Source: Chryseobacterium shigense
GTDB taxonomy: Bacteria > Bacteroidota > Bacteroidia > Flavobacteriales > Weeksellaceae
DNA: 64,000 nucleotides
Reading direction: 5' to 3'
Assembly: GCF_900156575.1 (NCBI RefSeq)
Contig: NZ_FTNY01000002.1
Span: 558,001-622,000, forward strand
The translations under genes were made by a program, and so were the position numbers. The notes beneath the pieces were generated by a model. That model made no database searches. It saw nothing but the letters and a program-made list of their open reading frames with translations, and was not told the DNA's origin. Shown piece by piece: positions 45,213 to 52,628 of the stretch (the stretch's first letter is position 1; each line of letters starts with the position of its first letter).

Positions 45213-46016
45213 CTACAATTTAATCGCTTGAGAATGGAAGTTCTTTAGATTAAGAAAAAAACCTCTGTTCTCAGTCAATCCATCGCAGAACAAATTCCAA
45301 AGAAGCGAACATCCCATTTGAGCCAAAGTTGAATTGATAAACAAATCTTGTTTTGCCAAAGCTTCTGCCAGACTACAACTTGGCGTATCGTCCTCAGTCT
45401 CGGATTGGTTTAGAAGTTCTCCGAATTCCTCAGTAATAAATGGAAGATTACTTCTTGTTTCATATCTATCGGATTTTGGTTGTGCTAAGCTTCCAACAGT
45501 AGATAACAAGACTTGCCCCGTATGTTTACCATTCCCAAAATCAATCCAATATTTAGGTTGATTGCTGAAACTTTTATAATCATCTCTCTCTTTTAAAATT
45601 TCTGCAACACCAAACCTTGCCTGTACATTATCTACGCAGGTCATTGTAATCGTTGCTTTAGCATCTTCTGAAAATCTGCCGAAACTATCTTTTTCAAACT
45701 TTTGTGTTTCGGCTTTCCAATTGGTTCCTGCCCATCGATTGATGCGGTTGATTAACGCAACGGATTTATACAATCCTCTTTCACATTCTGCAAAACGTTG
45801 TCTGCCTATATTGGCACTTGTGACAATATCATCGTCCCAAAGTCGAACCAACAAACCTGCGTGTCCCATTTCAATCAAACTGTGATTCATTTCCATTAAA
45901 GCTGTTAAAACTTTAGAACCTGTCCCTCCTCCTCCAATTAGGTTTAATGAAATTGGGTTGGTCGGACTAAGCAAAGAATTGTCTGCAAAATGAACCATCA
46001 TTTTTGTTGCAATCAT
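45213..46016 (-). CDS. PRTRC system ThiF-family protein
   Basis: The 267-residue E1/ThiF-like adenylating fold has the nucleotide-binding loop LNLIGGGGTGSKVL (about residues 24-37), then LWDDDIVTSANIGRQRF and TCVDNVQARF. PRTRC clusters are plasmid-borne sets of ThiF, ParB-related and other proteins of unknown purpose. This gene is the last of the leftward cluster and overlaps the protein B gene by 4 bp. It probably adenylates a small-protein or peptide C-terminus; the substrate is unknown. Confidence 0.88.
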   Translation of the reverse strand: MIATKMMVHFADNSLLSPTNPISLNLIGGGGTGSKVLTALMEMNHSLIEMGHAGLLVRLWDDDIVTSANIGRQRFAECERGLYKSVALINRINRWAGTNWKAETQKFEKDSFGRFSEDAKATITMTCVDNVQARFGVAEILKERDDYKSFSNQPKYWIDFGNGKHTGQVLLSTVGSLAQPKSDRYETRSNLPFITEEFGELLNQSETEDDTPSCSLAEALAKQDLFINSTLAQMGCSLLWNLFCDGLTENRGFFLNLKNFHSQAIKL

Positions 46017-46735
46017 CGTAATAAATTTTTGAGGGTTTTATTGTTTTTCTTTAACATTTTGACAGGAAAAGCTTCATTTGATTCAAGCAATTTTTTCCAA
46101 AGGTTGACTAAGTTCCCATCAATAGGATTATGATTACCTACCAAATGGCTGAAATAAGAATTGAAAAAGTAGTTCTCCCATTGTTCTATAAATTCTTCGA
46201 CCGAAGCTGAGTTTTTAATTTTTATATCTACAGTTCCCATACAAACATCACCGTCATTATAGACGTTGAAAAATGGAGCATAATGCAATGGTGTTTTTTC
46301 TGTTGGTCTTTTATCGTTTGATAATGCAAAAACAGAAAGAGTTTCTTTATCCGCAATCCATAGCATTGCAGGAACTTTTGCTTTTCCGCTGGGTATTTCC
46401 AGATTTTTCACAAAATACATTTGTCGTTCTTGTGCTTTGGTGTACCAAATCACTGAACCTTTTTGGCTTGGGTTAATATGCAAAATGTTATTGGCTAAGA
46501 TTCCTTTAGATTTTAAAAAGGCTTTCTCGATTTCTTCATCAATGACTAATGATTTTGCTAACGCTTTTGCTTCATTAACAGTTAACGGATGTGCATTGAC
46601 TGGATTTCCATTTTTGTCCATATCAAAATGTTCAACGTACATTTCATTTTTATCTAAAGATTCGTAAAAAACCAATGCAGATTTTGGTTCGTACAGTATT
46701 CCGAAATATTTGTTGGTGTCAATTACATTATTCAT
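46013..46735 (-). CDS. PRTRC system protein B
   Basis: The 240-residue soluble protein shows features of PRTRC-B. IIWYTKAQERQMYF appears here as SVIWYTKAQERQMYF, with PAMLWIADKETLSVFAL and YAPFFNVYNDGDVCMGTVD. It lies directly upstream of the ThiF-family gene with a 4-bp overlap, the usual B-ThiF order. The molecular role is not known; it may present a peptide to the ThiF enzyme. Confidence 0.85.
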   Translation of the reverse strand: MNNVIDTNKYFGILYEPKSALVFYESLDKNEMYVEHFDMDKNGNPVNAHPLTVNEAKALAKSLVIDEEIEKAFLKSKGILANNILHINPSQKGSVIWYTKAQERQMYFVKNLEIPSGKAKVPAMLWIADKETLSVFALSNDKRPTEKTPLHYAPFFNVYNDGDVCMGTVDIKIKNSASVEEFIEQWENYFFNSYFSHLVGNHNPIDGNLVNLWKKLLESNEAFPVKMLKKNNKTLKNLLR

Positions 46736-46744
46736 TCTAATTTT

Positions 46745-47899
46745 TTAACAGGTTAATACTTGATGTAATTTTTCCATTAAAGCGAATAAACGATATTCAA
46801 AATCAAAATCCGCTTTTGGAATTTCTGTTCCATTAATAGGTAAGTAAATAGTTGGCTCTTCAATGCTTCCGTATTCATTGAACTCCGCATTAATGCTATC
46901 TTCAATATTATTGTACAAACAGCCTTTGGTGTTAGCTACAAATGAAATGTACATATCCATTGATATAGCTTTATTGGAATAATCGTCATCGTGCGGGTTT
47001 TCTTCAGATGATGGTTTATTTCTGAAAATTGTTGTATTTGGATATTCTGAATAAAGAGCAAAAGCTTCGGAAGCAACTTTGTGGCAAATGATGTCAAATT
47101 CATTTTGGATTTTAAAACACTTTAAACGCTGTTCAAAAAAATCCAAATTTTTAATATTAAAAATTTTTCGTTCTATTTTGTCTCCTATATTCTTTGACAT
47201 TTCAAACTCTCTGCAATAATGTTGTGAATCCTCTCCTGCTTCATCCTCCTCCATCCATCCTTCGTGCATTTCGTATATCCAATACAGATAACTAGCTTGT
47301 TGTCTATAATATGGAACGTTGGCAATATGATAAAGGTAACTAAAAACCGAAAGTAAAAGTTGAGCATTCTTTTTACACTTTTTGTCGTGAAGCATTTTAA
47401 AAAGTGGTACAACGGGAATAAAATAAAGTGATGTATTAGTGCAGAACTGTTCTTCTTTTGCAAAATGAAACTTTTTGTTAGTTCGTATGAGTTTGAATTG
47501 ATTCCAATCCGCATTAGCCTGTTTCATTTTCGTTTTTATATCCCACATTGCCAAAGCCAAATTATATGGAAAACCAAAGTCTTTGGTTTGCATTGGCTCT
47601 ACTCCATACTGTTTGGAAAATTTAGAAAGGGACTTATAAAAGTCCCTTTCTGTGTTAAGTATTTTCTTGCTACCTTGAAAATGTGACACTTCTTCTTGTT
47701 TTGGTAGAAACTTACATTTCAGAAAACCATTGGAAGCATTGCTACTGGTACAGACTTCTGTTTGTCTTTCCGAATTTCGTTCAAGGTCTTTGGTTTTTGA
47801 AGCCAGTGAGCGAACCTGCCCAATTGTTGATGTAACTTTTCTTGTTGTCTTTCTTCGGGTAACTTGATTTTTCCCGATATGATTTTTTGTTGCATTCAT
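46745..47899 (-). CDS. PRTRC-cluster hypothetical protein
   Basis: I use ATG 47899 (MNATKNHIGKNQVTRRK), which gives 384 residues; the frame extends to 47962 without added conserved-looking sequence. The N-terminus (about 1-75) is basic and Thr/Ser-rich and probably disordered. The rest is helical and aromatic (YRQQASYLYWIYEMHEGW). No motif was recognised. Its place between proteins B and C suggests it is a regular member of the flavobacterial PRTRC cluster, perhaps in the F position, but I cannot confirm that. Confidence 0.72.
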   Translation of the reverse strand: MNATKNHIGKNQVTRRKTTRKVTSTIGQVRSLASKTKDLERNSERQTEVCTSSNASNGFLKCKFLPKQEEVSHFQGSKKILNTERDFYKSLSKFSKQYGVEPMQTKDFGFPYNLALAMWDIKTKMKQANADWNQFKLIRTNKKFHFAKEEQFCTNTSLYFIPVVPLFKMLHDKKCKKNAQLLLSVFSYLYHIANVPYYRQQASYLYWIYEMHEGWMEEDEAGEDSQHYCREFEMSKNIGDKIERKIFNIKNLDFFEQRLKCFKIQNEFDIICHKVASEAFALYSEYPNTTIFRNKPSSEENPHDDDYSNKAISMDMYISFVANTKGCLYNNIEDSINAEFNEYGSIEEPTIYLPINGTEIPKADFDFEYRLFALMEKLHQVLTC

Positions 47900-47976
47900 T
47901 TTTATTTTGTTGTTGGTTGCTGAAAAATGTGGATTGGCTTTAAAGATATTTGCTCTTAACAAGTCGCAATATTTAT

Positions 47977-48195
47977 CTATCCCTTAGTCCCCATTACACT
48001 TTCAAATTTGTACTGTATAGTATCATCTTTAATCTGCGGTGCTGAAACTTTTGCAGTGGTTAATATTGGGTAAGTATTGGCGTAAAAATTCATCACAGCT
48101 TCTACACTCCATTTAGGTTCGGGGTCTGTAAGTTTTATTTCGTGTCCATTGTCTTTCAAAACAAAAACTCGTTCTAATAGTGTTGCAAGTAACAT
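47977..48195 (-). CDS. PRTRC system protein C
   Basis: The 72-residue protein has the small beta-grasp-like pattern expected for PRTRC-C: ERVFVLKDNGHEIKLTDP, PKWSVEAVMNFYANTYP, then a strand ending ESVMGTKG. The C-terminal Gly makes it a possible ubiquitin-like substrate for the ThiF-family protein of the cluster; this is inference. It lies 17 bp behind protein E. Confidence 0.85.
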   Translation of the reverse strand: MLLATLLERVFVLKDNGHEIKLTDPEPKWSVEAVMNFYANTYPILTTAKVSAPQIKDDTIQYKFESVMGTKG

Positions 48196-48212
48196 TTTTA
48201 AGATTTTTAAGG

Positions 48213-48764
48213 TTAGGTAGTTTCAATTGGTACATTGTTGTCATTGCTTTCAGTAAAAAGATTGGGGGCAAGAAATTTGGAGTACTCGTCTTGTTTACCG
48301 CGGATAACTTCGGCGAAGTCGGGATAATCTGATGCTTTTGGAAGTGCTGTCCAAGCATCTTTATATTTTCCCTCTTTTTCAAGTTCTTCGGCTTTTTGCA
48401 ATGCTTCTTTATACTTTTTTTCTTTGGTATCTTTTTCCTTTTTTTCCTTGTCCGTCTTTTCCTTTTCCATTGCCGATTTCTTTTTAACTTCTTCAAGTTG
48501 CTTCATAAAAGCTTCCATATCCACCATCAATCCCGAAGCGGTTTGCAATGGTGTCGTTATTTGTTCAAAAAAACCGTTATCGAGTTCCTCTGCTGTTCCA
48601 CGAAGATTGAGAGGTGGAATCAATTTCCTTGCTTCGTCTCCACACTGCTCATTACTGAGCAGTATGGAAAGAACAAAGCAATTTTCAGTCGTTGGACGAA
48701 GTGTGATTTGCAAATCTCCCGTTAAGTCCATTTTTGCGATATGTCTGAAAAAATTGGTCTGCAT
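48213..48764 (-). CDS. PRTRC system protein E
   Basis: The 183-residue protein begins with a conserved-looking domain (FFRHIAKMDLTGDLQITLRP...LLSNEQCGDEARKLIPPL). A very Lys/Glu-rich coiled coil spans about residues 85-135. A C-terminal part contains DYPDFAEVIRGKQDEY. This matches PRTRC-E proteins of Bacteroidota plasmids. It lies between a hypothetical gene and protein C. The function is unknown. Confidence 0.82.
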   Translation of the reverse strand: MQTNFFRHIAKMDLTGDLQITLRPTTENCFVLSILLSNEQCGDEARKLIPPLNLRGTAEELDNGFFEQITTPLQTASGLMVDMEAFMKQLEEVKKKSAMEKEKTDKEKKEKDTKEKKYKEALQKAEELEKEGKYKDAWTALPKASDYPDFAEVIRGKQDEYSKFLAPNLFTESNDNNVPIETT

Positions 48765-48797
48765 AATTGTTATGATGTGAAATTTTGAATCTATAAA

Positions 48798-49229
48798 TTA
48801 TTTTGTGAGTTCCTCCAATGAAAATTCTTCTGTAAAAAATTCTTCGCTTGTGTGTTTTCCGAATGCGTTGTAGATGGCATTTCCGCTCTTAAAAACTTGC
48901 ATTTGACGGTTGTGCAAATCGTGTTCGGGTTGTAAAAGTTGTTTCAAATCATCTTTTTCCAATTCGACGAAAAATTGATTTTTTTCTGAAAGCCATTCTT
49001 CAATTTGAGGGTAGTTTTCTTTAGAGAATTTGAAAAACTCAACTTTGACATCTTCATAGTTGAGCCATTTCAAATCAGAATCATTTTTCACAATTTTCAC
49101 AACTTCCAATCTGTTCTTTTGGATTTCTTTCCATTCTTCGGTGATATGTATAATTGCAAAATCACAGTCGTCCCATTCGCTCTTTGCTTTTATTAAAAAA
49201 TATTCGGTTGGTTTGATTGATTTTTTCAT
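48798..49229 (-). CDS. Hypothetical protein in the PRTRC/SSB operon
   Basis: The 143-residue soluble protein is rich in Glu, Lys and Trp, with no signal peptide. FAIIHITEEWKEIQKNRLEVVKIV suggests an alpha/beta domain, and the C-terminal end AFGKHTSEEFFTEEFSLEELTK is acidic. No family was recognised. It is transcribed with the PRTRC genes, 33 bp upstream of protein E. Confidence 0.65.
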   Translation of the reverse strand: MKKSIKPTEYFLIKAKSEWDDCDFAIIHITEEWKEIQKNRLEVVKIVKNDSDLKWLNYEDVKVEFFKFSKENYPQIEEWLSEKNQFFVELEKDDLKQLLQPEHDLHNRQMQVFKSGNAIYNAFGKHTSEEFFTEEFSLEELTK

Positions 49230-49245
49230 TTTCTAATTTTTCTTG

Positions 49246-49464
49246 TTAATTGGTTTCGTAGATATAAGTTCCACTTACTTTTAGAGGTTCTGCCCCTTGT
49301 GTTAATCGGATTTCTGATTTAAAGATCTTGGAAATCTTTCTAGCATATCGTACTGCTGTAGTTCTGTCACATTCGGTGAGATAATAAACTTCTATGTCTT
49401 CCCATCCTCGTTTGTCTTTTTTCTGCTTTATCTGAAAATTAAATTGTGCTTCCATAAATTTCAC
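49246..49464 (-). CDS. Small hypothetical protein downstream of ssb
   Basis: The 72-residue soluble protein shows alternating strands and helices (FNFQIKQKKDKRGWEDIEVYYLT, then TTAVRYARKISKIFKSEIRL). It could start at the inner ATG 49455. It lies 3 bp behind the SSB gene, and the tight packing supports that it is real. The function is unknown. Confidence 0.65.
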   Translation of the reverse strand: MKFMEAQFNFQIKQKKDKRGWEDIEVYYLTECDRTTAVRYARKISKIFKSEIRLTQGAEPLKVSGTYIYETN

Positions 49465-49467
49465 TAA

Positions 49468-49866
49468 TTAGAATGGTAGATCGTCGTCTGTATCTTCTGC
49501 AAATGTTTTTTTTTCTTGTGTTTTTTCAGTCACAACGTTTTGTACATCTTCTCGTTTTCCTCCTCCGTGAAACTTGATGTTGGAAGTATGAAAATTCAGT
49601 CCAGACTTTATCTCTCCGTCTTTGCCTATCCACGCATTTGAACTTGTTCTGCCTGATAGTTCAACCAAAGTTCCCTTAGTTAAAGATTTTGCGACATTAG
49701 GACTTTGCCAATATGCGCAATTATAATAAGTGGTCTGCTCCACCATTTCTCCTTGTCTATTTTTGTAGCTGTCATTGATGGCTACTGAAAAATTAACTAC
49801 TTGTTTGTCATTTTTTAAAATGCTGATTTCTGCGTTTTTGGTAACTCGACCGATAATTGTACTCAT
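49468..49866 (-). CDS. ssb: Single-stranded DNA-binding protein
   Basis: The 132-residue OB-fold protein starts MSTIIGRVTKNAEISILKND, with TYYNCAYWQSPNVAKSLTKG and GRTSSNAWIGKDGEI typical of plasmid SSBs. The C-terminus is the acidic tail DTDDDLPF, used to recruit partner proteins. It should coat single-stranded DNA during replication and after conjugative entry. It is the first gene of the leftward PRTRC operon. The 660 bp upstream (49867-50525) are without genes. Confidence 0.9.
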   Translation of the reverse strand: MSTIIGRVTKNAEISILKNDKQVVNFSVAINDSYKNRQGEMVEQTTYYNCAYWQSPNVAKSLTKGTLVELSGRTSSNAWIGKDGEIKSGLNFHTSNIKFHGGGKREDVQNVVTEKTQEKKTFAEDTDDDLPF

Positions 49867-50124
49867 AATGTTTCGATTTATTTTGTTAAAATTTTTTTTT
49901 AATTCTTGATTGTTTTGATTTTAAATTCTGAGTGATTTGATTTGGTATCGAGGACACTCGGCTCTATTTTTTATATTTAAGTTTTGAAAAACAGTATATT
50001 TTGTTGTTTTTCCATTTGTTTTTTCGTTGATGTCAAAGAACGTCTTGAGTTGAATTGATTCGTATAACTGAGGTTCCGGCTTTTTCTTTGCCGATGATTA
50101 TAGGAAAGCATCAGGCATACAAAA

Positions 50125-50165
50125 CCCGATTCACTTCCCGTAATGGATTACAGTAGTGAATCGGG
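50125..50165. repeat. Two-level hairpin directly before the second promoter repeat
   Basis: The outer stem CCCGATTCACT/AGTGAATCGGG (11 bp) encloses an inner stem GTAAT/ATTAC. It abuts the 122-bp repeat at 50166. On the minus strand it is followed by TTTTG, so it may also end leftward transcription. Confidence 0.75.
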
Positions 50166-50287
50166 CTTGAAATCATTTTGTCCGAAGGATTTAGGAGTGT
50201 CTGGAAAAATTATTGGAATGAAATGGAAAGAATTTTTGTAGAAACCCAAAAAGATTTTTTTGAGTGAATGATGCTGTCCTACATTTG
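50166..50287 (+). repeat. 122-bp promoter-carrying repeat, copy 2
   Basis: This is the second copy of the element at 43481-43602, with the same length and orientation. The two copies bracket the secreted-protein/PRTRC segment. Confidence 0.85.
50259..50287 (+). promoter_or_regulatory. Consensus Bacteroidota promoter
   Basis: TTTG (50259-50262), 17 bases, then TACATTTG (50280-50287). It faces the histone H1-like gene, leaving a leader of about 230 bp in which I see no gene. Confidence 0.85.
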
Positions 50288-50525
50288 CAATAGTAAAAAG
50301 CACAAACCACAGTTATGAATTGGTTCAATGACGTTTTTGTCAACGAAAAACAAAGGAGAATCCATTAGAAAAAACCGGTTTTCACATTCTGACTTTTGTA
50401 AAATGAAATTCAAATAGTTTGATGATTTATCATTCTATAAAAAATTTGCATATAGGCTTAAAAGTGCTTATAAAAAGGAATAAAAATTTATATTTGCGGT
50501 CTTATTAAATATATAAACATACATT

Positions 50526-50702
50526 ATGAAAGAACTTATCGAAAAAATCAACGCAGAATTTGAGGCGTTCACTACAGAAGCAAACCAACAAGTTGAAAAA
50601 GGAAACAAAGCAGCTGGAACTAGAGCAAGAAAATCTGCTTTGGAACTAAGTAAATTATTTAAAGACTTTAGAAAAATCTCTGTTGAAGAATCTAAGAAAT
50701 AA
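50526..50702 (+). CDS. Histone H1-like small DNA-binding protein
   Basis: The 58-residue protein reads MKELIEKINAEFEAF, then VEKGNKAAGTRARKSALELS and FRKISVEESKK. This is the form of the short histone H1/Hc1-like proteins of Bacteroidota. The Lys/Ala-rich helix would bind DNA without strong sequence preference and may compact or silence the plasmid. It is followed after 15 bp by a strong terminator, so it is probably a single-gene unit driven by the promoter at 50259. Confidence 0.85.
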   Translation: MKELIEKINAEFEAFTTEANQQVEKGNKAAGTRARKSALELSKLFKDFRKISVEESKK

Positions 50703-50717
50703 TAATTGATAAAAAAT

Positions 50718-50749
50718 AAATCCCAGCTTTTCAGTTGGGATTTGTTTTT
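50718..50749 (+). terminator. Rho-independent terminator of the histone-like gene
   Basis: The stem AAATCCCA/TGGGATTT has a 9-base loop and is followed by GTTTTTG. It lies 15 bp behind the stop. Confidence 0.85.
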
Positions 50750-50769
50750 GAATACCAAAATAAAAATCT

Positions 50770-51321
50770 ATGCTCAAAAATAAATCCCAACATCTATTTG
50801 TTATTACCGGCGGACCTGGAGCTGGAAAGACAACTTTACTAAATGCACTTGAAATTAAGGGAAAACGTGTCATTCCTGAAGATGCCCGCCAAATTATTAA
50901 ACAACAGATGCAGATTAATGGTGAAGGACTGCCGTGGAAGAATAAAATTTTATATGCGGAGTTGATGTTTGAGGCTTCTTTAAAAACTTATCAAAAAGTA
51001 ACAAGCGAAGTTTTGGATAAAACAGTTTTCTTTGATAGAGGAATTTTGGATTCAATTTGCTATATGGAAATGGAGAACATTACTGTATCTGATGAGCTAC
51101 TTGCTGTTGTACGCTCTAATCCATATAATCAAAAAGTATTTATCCTGCCACCTTGGTTAGACATCTACGAGACAGATAATGAAAGGAAACAAACCTGGAA
51201 AGAGGCAGTATATACTTTTGATTTAATGAAACAGACTTATACAAATTTTGGTTATAAAGTTATTGAAGTTCCTAAGGAAACTACCGACAAAAGATGCGAC
51301 TTCATTTTCAGTAATATTTGA
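50770..51321 (+). CDS. AAA_28-type P-loop ATPase/kinase-like protein
   Basis: The 183-residue protein has a Walker A motif GGPGAGKTTL (residues 14-23). PEDARQIIKQQM and VFFDRGILDSICYME are typical of the AAA_28 (NadR/Ttd14-like) group. The lid-region segment ETDNERKQTWKEAV follows. It could be a small-molecule kinase or a nucleotide-binding regulator. It is a single plus-strand gene between the histone-like gene and the primase-like gene, with no signal peptide. Confidence 0.85.
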   Translation: MLKNKSQHLFVITGGPGAGKTTLLNALEIKGKRVIPEDARQIIKQQMQINGEGLPWKNKILYAELMFEASLKTYQKVTSEVLDKTVFFDRGILDSICYMEMENITVSDELLAVVRSNPYNQKVFILPPWLDIYETDNERKQTWKEAVYTFDLMKQTYTNFGYKVIEVPKETTDKRCDFIFSNI

Positions 51322-51376
51322 AATAATTTTATTTTCTCCATAATTTTCCCCGTAATATTTAAATAAAAAACACCCT

Positions 51377-52210
51377 CTAAATGTTGCAGTACCACTCGTT
51401 CAAATCATTATACGACTCATAAATCACGGAACAGTCTTCTACATTTTTGTATCGTTTTTCAATTTTAGACTTGACAGATTTTCCATTGGAGTCATTATCT
51501 AAAAACAATGAGATTTTATCATACTTCTTCAATTCGTTTTCAACTTTAAAAAGCATTGATGTAGAATTGAGAATCAGATAATCTGAGCTTTGTTCTTTTT
51601 CCATATTTCTGTAAGTAAGGTAATCGAAAAAGCCTTCAAAGATTGCAATTTCATCACAGTTATTATTTTGAGTTTTTATTAATGTAACATCTTTCTTACC
51701 CAAACAGATTTTAGAATATTTGTTTCGTATTTCGAAACCACCAGAGTCATTTAAAAAGCCTATTCCAAAATACTTTTTGCCATTCATTTTGTAATGAATC
51801 TCTTTGACCCAATACTTTTGCTCATAAATTCTTCGTGATGTTAAATACTGAACTAATGCAAAGTGCCTAATTTCACTCGTTTTTAAGATTTCGTATTCCA
51901 CTTCCTGATTAGACTCAAATTTCTGAATATCATTCTGAAGAGAAAAGTCAAACCTTGTTAAGTATTTCAAAGCATCAGAAACAGAACATTGATTAATTTG
52001 CTGCACAATTGAAATCACATCATAGCTTTTGCCAGTTCCGAAATCAAATGCCTTGTTTTTTACAAAATCAACAGATAAACTGGGTGTCCTCTCTTCTCTG
52101 TCAATTGCAAAGTAAAAAGCTGTTCTTCTGTTTTCTTTGGACGGAAATAAGTTGAACGATTCCAGAACAGTTCTGATTCCTATTTTTTGTTTAATTTCTT
52201 CGCAATTCAT
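51377..52210 (-). CDS. TOPRIM/primase-like protein with a degenerate zinc-finger region
   Basis: The 277-residue protein resembles DnaG-type primases of mobile elements. The first about 90 residues follow the CHC2 layout (RTAFYFAIDREERTPSLSVD...AFDFGTGKSYDVISIVQQ) but lack the zinc-binding cysteines. Residues about 185-265 form a TOPRIM fold with IFEGFFDYLTYR (catalytic Glu) and LFLDNDSNGKS (D-x-D). It may act as a primer-related or nicking factor in plasmid replication. It lies next to the iterons and rep gene on the same strand. Confidence 0.82.
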   Translation of the reverse strand: MNCEEIKQKIGIRTVLESFNLFPSKENRRTAFYFAIDREERTPSLSVDFVKNKAFDFGTGKSYDVISIVQQINQCSVSDALKYLTRFDFSLQNDIQKFESNQEVEYEILKTSEIRHFALVQYLTSRRIYEQKYWVKEIHYKMNGKKYFGIGFLNDSGGFEIRNKYSKICLGKKDVTLIKTQNNNCDEIAIFEGFFDYLTYRNMEKEQSSDYLILNSTSMLFKVENELKKYDKISLFLDNDSNGKSVKSKIEKRYKNVEDCSVIYESYNDLNEWYCNI

Positions 52211-52341
52211 TTTTTTTCTTTTTAAAGCAAATTTTTCATCTTCACATTCCTTTTAGATAAAAAAAACCTTTTATCATCTTTTAATATACTTTTAGTAAAT
52301 CGCCATATCGTCTTACCACAAAGGATTTCAAGTATTTTTCG

Positions 52342-52627
52342 AATGAGTGCAATTCCGAATTTAAAATGAGTGCAATTCCGAAATTGAAATGAGCACAAAT
52401 CCGAAAAAAGGCAGATTCTGGAATGAGTGCAATTCCGAAATGCCTTTTGTAATTGTTTATAAATTCTCTCAGTTAGTCACGATTTTAATGATAACCAATA
52501 ATTTTAGCCCCACTAAAAAAATTGAAATGAGCGCAATTCCGAAAACAAAGAATGAAGCTATCATTTTTTAAGGTTTCATTAACTCCAGCTACCGTAATTC
52601 CGAAATCCGAATGAGCGCAATTCCGAT
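52342..52627. other. Iteron-type replication origin (oriV)
   Basis: Six copies of AATGAGTGCAATTCCGAA or close variants start at 52342, 52365, 52388, 52422, 52526 and 52610, with a partial copy near 52591. The first three are spaced exactly 23 bp apart. An AT-rich stretch lies at 52440-52520. The array directly follows the rep gene, as in iteron plasmids. I saw no clear DnaA box. Confidence 0.88.
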
Positions 52628-52628
52628 T

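Noticed and set aside
52342..52627. Possible CRISPR array
   Set aside because: The repeats are short (18 bp), the spacing is irregular (23, 23, 34, 104, 84 bp), and there are no cas genes. Neighbouring rep supports iterons.
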